A DNA stretch of 8,324 nt, taken from assembly GCF_937934665.1 (NCBI RefSeq), contig NZ_CALGYW010000145.1, positions 1 to 8,324 on the forward strand. The letters run 5' to 3'. The stretch is from an uncultured Anaerococcus sp. GTDB taxonomy: Bacteria; Bacillota; Clostridia; Tissierellales; Peptoniphilaceae. The notes under the pieces are model-generated. The model was not told the DNA's origin. It worked only from the letters and a program-made list of their open reading frames with translations, and did not search any database. Shown here in pieces: positions 1-6,423 of the stretch; position 1 is the first letter of the stretch, and each line of letters starts with the position of its first letter. A program made the translations under genes and the position numbers.

Positions 1-158
1 ACTGTTCTAACTGATGTACAAACTCCACGTTTTTGTGGTGATTGGTTTGGAGTTATTCTACTCTTAAGAGTGTTGTAGTTATAACCTAAAGCTGGTGTAT
101 CTGATTTAGATTTTTCGCTCTTTCTACCTTTTCTAACAAGTTGATTAATTGTTGGCAT
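1..158 (-). CDS. rpsL: 30S ribosomal protein S12, N-terminal part (runs off the window)
   Basis: This is the first 52 codons of ribosomal protein S12, which sits at the decoding centre of the small subunit. The translation opens MPTINQLVRKGRK, then SKSDTPALGYNYNTLKSR, and ends SPQKRGVCTSVRT. These are the conserved S12 start, the longer Firmicutes-type insertion, and the invariant PQKRGVCT segment. The window stops just before the PKKPNSA loop where streptomycin resistance changes usually lie. The ATG at 158 has a perfect AGGAGG at 165-170, six bases upstream. S12 is normally the first gene of the str operon (S12, S7, EF-G, EF-Tu), and a promoter directly upstream fits that. Identity is close to certain; only the 3' part is missing. 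Confidence 0.97.
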   Translation of the reverse strand, partial: MPTINQLVRKGRKSEKSKSDTPALGYNYNTLKSRITPNQSPQKRGVCTSVRT

Positions 159-190
159 AATGCACCTCCTATTCTTTTAAAATTTAATAA

Positions 191-209
191 ATTGGCAATT
201 CCTGCCAAT
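191..209 (-). promoter_or_regulatory. Hairpin at the predicted 5' end of the rpsL mRNA
   Basis: Arms ATTGGCA (191-197) and TGCCAAT (203-209) are a perfect 7-bp inverted repeat with a 5-base loop. The rpsL promoter predicts a transcript start near 211, so the hairpin would begin about two bases from the 5' end. No U-tract follows, so it is not a terminator. It could stabilise the mRNA or bind a protein; neither role is shown by the sequence. Confidence 0.55.
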
Positions 210-217
210 CCTTAAAT

Positions 218-246
218 ATCTTACGCGGTATTTACTTCTTTGTCAA
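218..246 (-). promoter_or_regulatory. rpsL (str operon) promoter
   Basis: On the minus strand a perfect -35 box TTGACA (246-241) is followed after exactly 17 bases by TAAGAT (223-218) as the -10 box. The spacing is ideal for a housekeeping sigma factor. The predicted start near 211 gives a leader of about 50 bases before the S12 ATG. Confidence 0.75.
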
Positions 247-251
247 GTAAA

Positions 252-280
252 TTACTTAATCTTAAATTATTTGGTATAAT
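252..280 (+). promoter_or_regulatory. Promoter of the FAD/NAD(P)-binding protein gene
   Basis: A consensus TATAAT at 275-280 is preceded by TGG, giving an extended -10 (TGnTATAAT). The -35 at 252-257 (TTACTT, 17-base spacing) is poor, which an extended -10 tolerates. The predicted start near 287 leaves a leader of about 23 bases with an AAAGGAG ribosome binding site at 298-304. The -35 regions of this promoter and the divergent rpsL promoter lie only five bases apart. A short palindrome, AAGTAAATTACTT (245-257), spans the junction. Confidence 0.6.
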
Positions 281-309
281 ATAAAGTAAGAAATTATAAA
301 GGAGTAGAT

Positions 310-1767
310 ATGAAAATCGCTATAATTGGTTTTGCCCTGTCAGGTGCAACTTTTTTACAAACTATTCTAGATAATGATCCCACAGACTTAAAAATATATA
401 TCTATGAAAAAAGAAACGAATACCCAACAGGTCTTCCCTACGAAAAAGACTCCCTCGATAAACTCTTAAATGTCGATACTGATGAGATGGTCTATCCAGA
501 AGATATGGCAGATGACTTTCCTAAATGGATGGATGCTAACAATAAAAACTTAGACCCTGTAGAAAATATGGCCCCAAGAGTATATTTTGGCCAGTATCTA
601 AAAGAAAAGACTAAAGACTACCTTAATAATCCTTGCGTAAATTTAATAAATGAAGAAGTAAAAAATATCTCTGTAGAAATAATAGCTAGTAAGGAAAGAT
701 ATACTGTAGAAAGTGCTACAAAAAAGGCTAAGTACGACCTAGTTTTTCTAGGGACAGGGGCAAGCTTCTACCAAGACCCTTATAAACTTGAGAGAAAGGA
801 AAATTACATAGCAAAACCCTATCCCCTTGAAGAAAAACTTAAGGACATAAAAGAAGATAAAAAAATTGCCATCCTCGGTACCTCCGCATCATCTACTGAT
901 GTTTTTAGATATCTAAGTAAAAATAAAAAACTTAAAGAACCTATTAGTTTTTTTACTGGGCCTAGTGAATATAAAATTGTAGATATACCATATGAAGGAA
1001 ATATCTTAGACTACTACTCCCCTAACCAAGAGTGGATAGATAAAGAACTAGAAGCTTGCGGTGAAATTAAACTTGATAGGCTAGTTAATACTATAAATGA
1101 TGACTTTAAAAAAGCAGGAGTTGAGCTAAGTTACGCCTATGAAACCTACAAAGACCACACCCTAGCCCTATCAAAAAAAGCCATAGAGATAAATGATCAA
1201 GATCTTGCCTTTACAGAAGACTACTTTATCCAATTTGCCCTCTATGTGGCTGACCTGGCAAACTTTATGAATCCAATTGATAGGAAGGTTTTTTTAGAAA
1301 ATCACTACATCTACCTTTCCTTTTTAGGTGGCAAGACTCCTTATGGGTCAATGAAACTTCTTCTAGATTATTATGACAAGGAGAAAATGGACGTTACCAC
1401 AAACTTAGAAGAAGTGAAAGTTAACTCTGATGGCAGTTTCACCCTAATTGGCAAAAAGAAAAAGGATGCAGATATAATAATAAACTCTACGGGCTTTGAA
1501 ATGGACCTTCAAAAGATCGCCCAAAGGATTCCCCTATATGAATCTCTTTTGAGAAATGAAATGATAATGGCAGATACAAATGGAGAAGGAATAGCAGTAA
1601 CCTGGCCAAGGTGCAATCCTTTAAGTAAAAAATTCGGCAAACTTAATAATCTCTTCATCACAGGAATGTTAATAACCCAAACTGACATAGATAATAACGA
1701 TGCTAGGTGTATACAAAAAACTTCTATGAGAATTGCCGAGCTAATTAAAAAAGAATATAAGCTATAA
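310..1767 (+). CDS. FAD/NAD(P)-binding protein, NAD_binding_9 type (COG4529-like)
   Basis: This 485-residue soluble flavoprotein-like protein has an N-terminal Rossmann start, MKIAIIGFALSGATF. The usual GxGxxG reads G7-F-A9-L-S-G12, so the middle glycine is alanine. An acidic residue, E33, ends the second strand, as expected for FAD ribose binding. GLPYEKD (41-47) with LLNVD (52-56), and APRVYFGQYL (88-97), match the conserved blocks of the NAD_binding_9 (PF13454) family. FLGTGA (146-151) and a second nucleotide-type motif, AILGTSASSTDV (187-198), follow. NSTGF in the C-terminal third resembles the late ATG motif of flavoprotein oxidoreductases. The start is supported by AAAGGAG five bases upstream. 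The gene is transcribed alone, away from rpsL and towards the sugar locus. Substrate and reaction are unknown for this family; oxidoreductase or monooxygenase-like activity is inference. Confidence 0.82.
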   Translation: MKIAIIGFALSGATFLQTILDNDPTDLKIYIYEKRNEYPTGLPYEKDSLDKLLNVDTDEMVYPEDMADDFPKWMDANNKNLDPVENMAPRVYFGQYLKEKTKDYLNNPCVNLINEEVKNISVEIIASKERYTVESATKKAKYDLVFLGTGASFYQDPYKLERKENYIAKPYPLEEKLKDIKEDKKIAILGTSASSTDVFRYLSKNKKLKEPISFFTGPSEYKIVDIPYEGNILDYYSPNQEWIDKELEACGEIKLDRLVNTINDDFKKAGVELSYAYETYKDHTLALSKKAIEINDQDLAFTEDYFIQFALYVADLANFMNPIDRKVFLENHYIYLSFLGGKTPYGSMKLLLDYYDKEKMDVTTNLEEVKVNSDGSFTLIGKKKKDADIIINSTGFEMDLQKIAQRIPLYESLLRNEMIMADTNGEGIAVTWPRCNPLSKKFGKLNNLFITGMLITQTDIDNNDARCIQKTSMRIAELIKKEYKL

Positions 1768-1769
1768 AC

Positions 1770-1829
1770 AAGCTCCCTAAATTATTAGGATAAACCTTAA
1801 ATGGGCCATCTTAATAACTTAGGGAGTTT
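1770..1829. terminator. Bidirectional terminator between convergent genes
   Basis: Bases 1770-1791 pair with 1808-1829 in a 22-bp stem broken only by one A-C mismatch, with two G-U pairs, around a 16-base loop. On the plus strand the stem ends in TTTT (1827-1830). On the minus strand it is followed by TTGTTTATAG. It begins two bases after the stop of the FAD protein gene and ends four bases before the stop of the convergent regulator gene. It can therefore serve both, although both U-tracts are modest. Confidence 0.8.
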
Positions 1830-1833
1830 TAAA

Positions 1834-2598
1834 TTAGTCCTTATCTCTTCCGTTTATATAGGATAGGTATTTAAGGATTATAAAGTCTATTACCACATAA
1901 AAATGTGAGATAGGTGCTATTTTCATCTTCTGATCAAAATCATATACCTCATGGGTGATAAAAGAAATATTATAATCAGATAGGTGGGAAAGAGTGTTGT
2001 TTGATAGCTTGGTTATGGATGCTACGCAGACATCCTTGTAGATACCTTTAATAAAGTTGATTAACTCTTTATTTTCTCCACTAAAGGAGATTACAAAAAT
2101 TACATCTCCATCTTCAAATATATCTAGATAAGACTTATAATTTCTAGCATCGTCAATAATATTTACTATTTTTCCCACATTCAAAAAGTTTCTCTTAAGC
2201 TCTTCCGCTACATTTAACTGGGTATAGCCATTGGCTAGTACAAAAATATTACCAGCACGATTTAATTTTTCAAAAAAAGGCGATAAGTTTAAGGAGATTA
2301 ACATGGTCATAGTTAGGTTAATGTCATTTTTTGTATATTCAATTTCATTATCGTCAAAGGCCGCATCACTATCATCTTCAGACCACTTTACAAGATATCT
2401 AAGCTCACTATAGCCTTCTAGGTCTAATTTTTTTGTAAAACTCATTATAGCGCTCGTGCTTAAGTCTAAAATATTAGCCAGTTGATTTATACTGAGGTCA
2501 ACAACCTCTTGCTTATTTTGAGCTATATAAGAGTAGATTCTTAGGTCATTTTTATTTAATTTATGATAATTTTCCTTAAGTAGAGTTAGTAAGCTCAT
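1834..2598 (-). CDS. RpiR-family transcriptional regulator (second of a tandem pair)
   Basis: This 254-residue protein has RpiR-family architecture. An N-terminal helix-turn-helix domain covers about residues 1-75, with the SINQLANILDLSTSAIMSFTKKL block (36-58) and the family's EGYSEL turn (61-66). A sugar-isomerase (SIS) domain covers about 105-240. The SIS phosphosugar signature is intact as ISFSGENKEL (170-179), and ANGYTQ (122-127) lies in the first SIS loop. Such proteins bind DNA as dimers and sense phosphosugars through the SIS domain. Its ATG overlaps the stop of the upstream regulator in TAATG, and GGAG lies eight bases upstream inside that gene, so translation is probably coupled. 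An acidic stretch (74-87) links the domains. It probably regulates the adjacent alpha-glucoside genes, as GlvR does in Bacillus subtilis. Family assignment is firm; target and effector are inferred. Confidence 0.88.
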   Translation of the reverse strand: MSLLTLLKENYHKLNKNDLRIYSYIAQNKQEVVDLSINQLANILDLSTSAIMSFTKKLDLEGYSELRYLVKWSEDDSDAAFDDNEIEYTKNDINLTMTMLISLNLSPFFEKLNRAGNIFVLANGYTQLNVAEELKRNFLNVGKIVNIIDDARNYKSYLDIFEDGDVIFVISFSGENKELINFIKGIYKDVCVASITKLSNNTLSHLSDYNISFITHEVYDFDQKMKIAPISHFYVVIDFIILKYLSYINGRDKD

Positions 2599-3275
2599 TA
2601 TAAAGTCTCCAAATATCCTGTGAAAAATTTTTCTAATTCTAAAATATAGGGACTAATTAGCCTTAGCCTGCCCCTATCTTCTGGGAAAAATATATTATAA
2701 TCACTTGAGGCAATAAAGTGGTATTCGCTACCGACAATAATTTTTAAACAATCTATCCCATCCATTTGAAACATAAGTTCCCTAGTCTTCTCATCCCTGC
2801 TAAAATCTACTACTATAACCAGACTATCTTCTAGTAAAGTTTTGTCAAAGGCTACTATTTCCTTAGCTCCTGCATAGGTTTCCGCCAAAATCCCAACATC
2901 AAAGAGATATGATTTTATAGCAGCCTTTATTATATCTTCCATCCCACCGTTGCCATAGATAAAGGCTTTTTTTACGGTTTTTAATTTTTCATATACCGAA
3001 AGGAGCTTATCATCCTTAGAGCTTGGCAGGCTTGTTACCATATCTATTTTGTCATTTAATATATAGTATTTTAGGTCATTATAGCCGTTAAAACCTAGTT
3101 TTTTGGCAAACCTTAGGATAGAGGTCCTAGATGTTAGACAAATTTCTGCAAACTTATTAATAGTCAGATTGTAATTAAGACCGTTTTTTAAAATCTCATT
3201 TGCTATAACAAAGTCGGTTTGGGTAAATTTTTTTTCATTTTCTCTTATAAGTTTTTCTAAACTAATTTTAATCAC
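2598..3275 (-). CDS. RpiR-family transcriptional regulator with a degenerate SIS domain
   Basis: This protein of about 225 residues has an RpiR-type helix-turn-helix domain. NLTINKFAEICLTSRTSILRFAKKLGF lies at about 36-62 and is followed by NGYNDLKYY. A shortened SIS-like domain covers about 85-200. Its first loop keeps YGNGG (107-111). Where SIS proteins carry S-x-S-G-x-[ST], however, this one reads VDFSRDEKT (156-164), so the phosphosugar signature is altered. At 225 residues it is shorter than the roughly 280 common in the family, with the loss at the C-terminal end. It is directly upstream of, and overlaps by one base, a second RpiR gene. The start is uncertain: the GTG at 3275 overlaps the only Shine-Dalgarno sequence. 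Family is confident; whether it still senses a sugar, or works as a partner of the other regulator, is open. Confidence 0.85.
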   Translation of the reverse strand: MIKISLEKLIRENEKKFTQTDFVIANEILKNGLNYNLTINKFAEICLTSRTSILRFAKKLGFNGYNDLKYYILNDKIDMVTSLPSSKDDKLLSVYEKLKTVKKAFIYGNGGMEDIIKAAIKSYLFDVGILAETYAGAKEIVAFDKTLLEDSLVIVVDFSRDEKTRELMFQMDGIDCLKIIVGSEYHFIASSDYNIFFPEDRGRLRLISPYILELEKFFTGYLETL

Positions 3276-3278
3276 CTC
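3271..3278 (-). promoter_or_regulatory. Shine-Dalgarno of the first RpiR gene, overlapping the annotated GTG
   Basis: On the minus strand GAGGTGAT (3278-3271) is a good anti-16S match, but it contains the GTG (3275-3273) taken as the start. No other ribosome binding site lies upstream, where a T-tract ends at 3282. The in-frame codon at proper spacing is ATT at 3266, eight bases after GAGG. That would be a rare AUU start, as in infC. Domain positions fit either start. Confidence 0.5.
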
Positions 3279-3281
3279 AAT

Positions 3282-3323
3282 AAAAAAATCTCTACCAGCA
3301 TTATACGCTAAGTAGAGATTTTT
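3282..3323 (-). terminator. Intrinsic terminator after the 6-phospho-alpha-glucosidase gene
   Basis: Arms 3284-3295 and 3312-3323 form a perfect 12-bp inverted repeat (GTAGAGATTTTT and its complement) with a 16-base spacer that can add three inner pairs (AGC with GCT). Read on the minus strand, the stem runs into seven consecutive T (3288-3282), the expected form of a rho-independent terminator. It begins 12 bases after the GH4 stop codon and ends four bases before the Shine-Dalgarno of the first regulator. It should therefore limit read-through from the sugar operon into the regulators. Confidence 0.75.
3300..3305 (-). promoter_or_regulatory. Possible -10 box for the regulator pair, inside the terminator loop
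   Basis: A consensus TATAAT (3305-3300, minus) lies in the loop of the preceding hairpin, about 25 bases before the annotated regulator start. No convincing -35 is present: ATATTA at 3328-3323 is the 17-base candidate. The DNA is AT-rich, so chance is possible. If real, the regulators have their own promoter and the 12-bp repeat flanks its -10. Confidence 0.35.
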
Positions 3324-3335
3324 AATATTGTTTTC

Positions 3336-4664
3336 TTAGTTAAGTTCTGGCCAGTAACCCTTGTTTGCTTCTATTAAGTCATCAAGAAGTTTCTTAGCTA
3401 CCTTAGCTGAAGGTACTGTTGAAGAAAGGGTTAGGGCTTGCCACATTTTTTGGTAGCTTCCTTCTATCCAAGCTTCTACTACAAGTTTTTCTACAGATAC
3501 TTGTTGTTCCATAAGTCCTTTTTGGAATTGTGGAATGTATCCTTGGTTGATTCTTTCGATACCGTTTTTACCAACTAGGCATGGGATTTCTACCATAGCA
3601 GTTGGGTCAAAGTTTGGAACTGCACCATTGTTTTCTACAATTAGAAGGAATCTTTCCTTGGTGTTGTAGGCAAGGGCTATAGCTAGGTCAACTATATAAG
3701 TTGCGTGGGCATCAAGTTCTAGTTCGATACCTTCTGCTGTACCTGCATCGATTATTTTTTGGCAAAGGCCAAATACATCTTTTTCTCTTCCTTCTCTTAC
3801 TTCGTCAACTCTTGTATGTTCTGGATTTGTATGTTCCATTACAAAGTCTGGGTAGAAGTAGTATTTTAGGTAGGTATTTGGGATTGTTTCTGGATCTAGG
3901 GCATATACGTCTTTTGCCTTAGTGAATGTTTCTACCCATGACTCATCAAGGTGTTGGGAAGTACCTATACCATCTGCAAAACCGTTTACTGATACGTGTT
4001 CTTTGATTTGTGGCATTAGGTCATTACCGTCTTTGTCAGTAATTTCTGTAAACCAACCAAAGTGGTTTAGGCCATAGTATGAGAAGTCAAGTTCTTGCCA
4101 TTCTTTTAGACCAACCATGTCTGCCATCTTATACATTAGGTCAATTGGCATGTCACAGATATTTATAATCTTTGAGTCTGGTCTTAGTCTTCTTGTTGCT
4201 TCTGCTACTATGGCTGCTGGGTTTGAGTAGTTAAGCATCCAAGCTTCTGGAGAATATTCTTCCATGTAGTCTAGGATTTCTAAAACTCCACCAATTGATC
4301 TCATACCATATGATAATCCACCTGGTCCACAAGTTTCTTGACCGATACAGCCGTGTTTTAATGGAACTTTCTCATCCCTATCACGCATCTCGTATTTTCC
4401 AACCCTTAGTTGGGCAAGAACGAAGTCTACATCTGTAAATCCTTCTTTTGGATCTGTTGTGTATACAAAGTCAATTTCTGGATGTCTTTCTTTTAGTAAG
4501 ATTTCAAGAGCCTTACCAATTACTTCTTGTCTTTTTTCGTCATTATCATAAAGTTTGATTGATCTAAGTGGAAACCTGTCTAGGTTATCTAGAAGCATGC
4601 CGATGATTCCTGGTGTAAATGTTGAACCACCACCAGCTACTACAATAGAATGTTTTTGTGTCAT
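3336..4664 (-). CDS. malH: 6-phospho-alpha-glucosidase, glycoside hydrolase family 4
   Basis: This cytoplasmic, NAD- and Mn-dependent GH4 enzyme hydrolyses maltose 6'-phosphate and related phospho-alpha-glucosides to glucose 6-phosphate and glucose. Its 442 residues match the family's usual length, and it closely resembles MalH of Fusobacterium and GlvA/MalA of Bacillus as I recall them. The N-terminal dinucleotide site is VVAGGGSTFTPG (8-19). The metal-site Cys170 lies in NICDMP (168-173), the form typical of the alpha-glucosidase branch, with the proposed catalytic Asp171. NHFGW (200-204) supplies the second metal ligand, His201. Tyr265 and Arg285 occupy the positions of the GlvA catalytic tyrosine and stabilising arginine. 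The ATG has AAGGAG six bases upstream. It lies 42 bases after the EIICB gene in the same transcription unit, which supplies its phosphorylated substrate. No essential residue appears missing. Confidence 0.95.
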   Translation of the reverse strand: MTQKHSIVVAGGGSTFTPGIIGMLLDNLDRFPLRSIKLYDNDEKRQEVIGKALEILLKERHPEIDFVYTTDPKEGFTDVDFVLAQLRVGKYEMRDRDEKVPLKHGCIGQETCGPGGLSYGMRSIGGVLEILDYMEEYSPEAWMLNYSNPAAIVAEATRRLRPDSKIINICDMPIDLMYKMADMVGLKEWQELDFSYYGLNHFGWFTEITDKDGNDLMPQIKEHVSVNGFADGIGTSQHLDESWVETFTKAKDVYALDPETIPNTYLKYYFYPDFVMEHTNPEHTRVDEVREGREKDVFGLCQKIIDAGTAEGIELELDAHATYIVDLAIALAYNTKERFLLIVENNGAVPNFDPTAMVEIPCLVGKNGIERINQGYIPQFQKGLMEQQVSVEKLVVEAWIEGSYQKMWQALTLSSTVPSAKVAKKLLDDLIEANKGYWPELN

Positions 4665-4706
4665 AATAATCTCCTTATTTTTTTAACTACTTATTTCTTA
4701 TCTTTT

Positions 4707-6302
4707 CTATAAAAGTTGTCCAAAGTGATCTGCCACGTATTGGATATCCATACCTACTATTACATGGATAGAATTGCCGGACCTTGATGTACCATAGGTA
4801 CCAATTTCTCTAAAGTAATCATCCTCTGCTACCTTAGATGGGTCATTTAAATTTACTCTTAATCTTGTAACACAGTTTGTAAAGTCTTTGATATTTTCTG
4901 CTCCTCCAAGACCAACTAGGATCTCTTCAGCCATTATTTCAAACTTATCCTTACCTGCCTTATCAGCATCTGCTGTTGCTGTTGTGGCATCTTCATGTTT
5001 TTTAGCCTTGTAGTCTTTCTTGCTATAAAGCTTAACAGAATCATCAGCTACGGTTCTTCCTGGTGTCTTAAAGTCAAATTTTTCTATTAAGAATGTGAAT
5101 ACAAAGTACCACATAGCTATACCTACTAGGCCAATTACTAGCATAATTAGGTAGGATTTCCAGTGGTTGGCCATTAGTGGAATCCAGTTTAGTGAAGCCA
5201 TTTCTATGGCTCCTCCAGAAAATATTCCTACTACTCCAAATAAGTTCATCACTGTCGCTATAACAGATGATAGGATAGCGTGTACCACAAACAGTTGAGG
5301 AGCTATAAATAAGAATGTAAATTCTATTGGTTCAGTTACTCCTGAAAATACTGCGGTAAGTACAACTGGTATCATAAGACCTGCAACCTTCTTTTTATTT
5401 TCTGGAAGGGCTGTCTTGTAAAAGGCAAGTCCGACACCAATACATCCAAATATCTTTGACCAACCTGTTGCTGTAAGTTGAGCATATGGAGCAAGGTCTT
5501 TTAAAGCTCCAGCACTTGCAGCAATGTCTGGTAGGTTTTGAGCCCAAGCTGCATATATACCACCTGGCACTATCAAACTGTCATAATACATTGGTGCGTA
5601 TAATAGGTGGTGGAGACCAAATGGAATTAAAAGCTTTTCTAAAAGAACAAAGACAGATACACCTGCTGTTCCTGCTCCTACAATAAAGTCTCTAAATACA
5701 TTCATACCAGCCTGAATCTTAGGCCAGATCAAAACTGCTAGGACAGCGATTGGGATCATAACTATAAATCCAATACCTAAAACAAAGGCAGAACCTTTGA
5801 AAACACCTAGGGCTTCTGGAAGTCTAGTATCAAAAAATCTATTATGTAAGTAGATTGCGATACCTGATATTAATAAAGCTCCCATCATACCCATATCTAG
5901 GGTTTTGATATTAGCAATCATAGCAAGTCCACTTGCTCCGCCTACTTCTTGGCTAAAGTCTACGCCAAAAGTTGGGCCCCAGTGTTTAAGAATTGTAGAT
6001 ACATAGTTTAAGAAAACTAGGTAGATTACAAAAGCTTCCATACTGGCTCTAGCATTTTGTTTTTTAGCAAGTCCTATAGGAAGGGCAATAGCAAATAATA
6101 ATGGCAATTGATTAAATACTACCCAAGCTCCTGATAAGATCATATCCCAGAAACCAAACCACAGGCTTCCTTCTTTGGCTAGGTCACCCATAATTACTTC
6201 TGTAGTAAATAGGGTTCCAAATCCTATTAGTAGAGCTGACACTGCAAATAACATTACAGGTGTGAACATCGCTCCACCAAATCGTTGAATTTTTTCTTTC
6301 AC
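4707..6302 (-). CDS. Alpha-glucoside/maltose-specific PTS transporter, EIICB
   Basis: This 531-residue membrane protein imports and 6-phosphorylates an alpha-glucoside, probably maltose. It resembles the MalB/GlvC/AglA/MalP group. The EIIC domain covers about residues 5-410, with roughly ten hydrophobic segments. It holds PFGLHHLLYAP (227-237) and the sugar-site motif GVTEPIEF (321-328). An Ala/Asp/Lys-rich linker (about 430-452) leads to EIIB, with the phosphocysteine Cys477 in NCVTRLR (476-482) and a GTYGTSRSGN segment (501-510). There is no EIIA domain, so phosphate must come from a separate EIIA such as the one encoded upstream. The start is the GTG at 6302. The open frame continues to an ATG at 6377, but those 25 extra codons lack a ribosome binding site and overlap the promoter. 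The strong AAAGGAGG before the GTG and the family start KEKIQRFGGAMFTP support the shorter form. Confidence 0.95.
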   Translation of the reverse strand: MKEKIQRFGGAMFTPVMLFAVSALLIGFGTLFTTEVIMGDLAKEGSLWFGFWDMILSGAWVVFNQLPLLFAIALPIGLAKKQNARASMEAFVIYLVFLNYVSTILKHWGPTFGVDFSQEVGGASGLAMIANIKTLDMGMMGALLISGIAIYLHNRFFDTRLPEALGVFKGSAFVLGIGFIVMIPIAVLAVLIWPKIQAGMNVFRDFIVGAGTAGVSVFVLLEKLLIPFGLHHLLYAPMYYDSLIVPGGIYAAWAQNLPDIAASAGALKDLAPYAQLTATGWSKIFGCIGVGLAFYKTALPENKKKVAGLMIPVVLTAVFSGVTEPIEFTFLFIAPQLFVVHAILSSVIATVMNLFGVVGIFSGGAIEMASLNWIPLMANHWKSYLIMLVIGLVGIAMWYFVFTFLIEKFDFKTPGRTVADDSVKLYSKKDYKAKKHEDATTATADADKAGKDKFEIMAEEILVGLGGAENIKDFTNCVTRLRVNLNDPSKVAEDDYFREIGTYGTSRSGNSIHVIVGMDIQYVADHFGQLL

Positions 6303-6307
6303 GGTTA

Positions 6308-6315
6308 CCTCCTTT
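6308..6315 (-). promoter_or_regulatory. Ribosome binding site that fixes the EIICB start
   Basis: AAAGGAGG (6315-6308, minus) lies five bases before the GTG at 6302-6300. The upstream in-frame ATG at 6377 has no comparable site and would sit upstream of the promoter's own -35 box. Confidence 0.85.
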
Positions 6316-6316
6316 G

Positions 6317-6330
6317 TGAAAACGTCTTTA
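6317..6330 (+). promoter_or_regulatory. Candidate catabolite-responsive (cre-like) element in the EIICB leader
   Basis: TGAAAACGTCTTTA matches the CcpA consensus TGWAANCGNTNWCA at all but two defined positions and keeps the core TGnAAnCG. It lies just downstream of the predicted transcription start (near 6335), where a bound repressor would block transcription. Glucose repression of an alpha-glucoside PTS is common. The mismatches are in the weaker half, so this is a candidate only. Confidence 0.4.
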
Positions 6331-6341
6331 CTTATGTCTAT

Positions 6342-6370
6342 ATGATATAATCTTTTATTAAAAAAGTCAA
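6342..6370 (-). promoter_or_regulatory. Promoter of the alpha-glucoside operon
   Basis: On the minus strand TTGACT (6370-6365) and TATCAT (6347-6342) are separated by exactly 17 bases, each with one mismatch to consensus. The predicted start near 6335 gives a leader of about 33 bases before the GTG. The longer open frame reads through this promoter, which is further evidence against the ATG at 6377. Confidence 0.7.
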
Positions 6371-6423
6371 TAAACATTGAAATATAGGGATTGTGTCCAG
6401 TAGGTAGAAATTTTTACATTGTT

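Noticed and set aside
2231..2413. Plus-strand 60-codon open frame opposite the second RpiR gene
   Set aside because: It lies wholly antisense to a well-supported gene, has no matching domain, and is explained by the coding pattern of the other strand.
3701..3922. Plus-strand 73-codon open frame opposite the GH4 gene
   Set aside because: It is Leu/Arg-rich with low complexity, no ribosome binding site is apparent, and it is a shadow of the conserved GH4 reading frame.
5486..5686. Plus-strand 66-codon open frame opposite the EIICB gene
   Set aside because: It is antisense to transmembrane coding sequence, and its Leu/Gln-rich composition is typical of such shadows.
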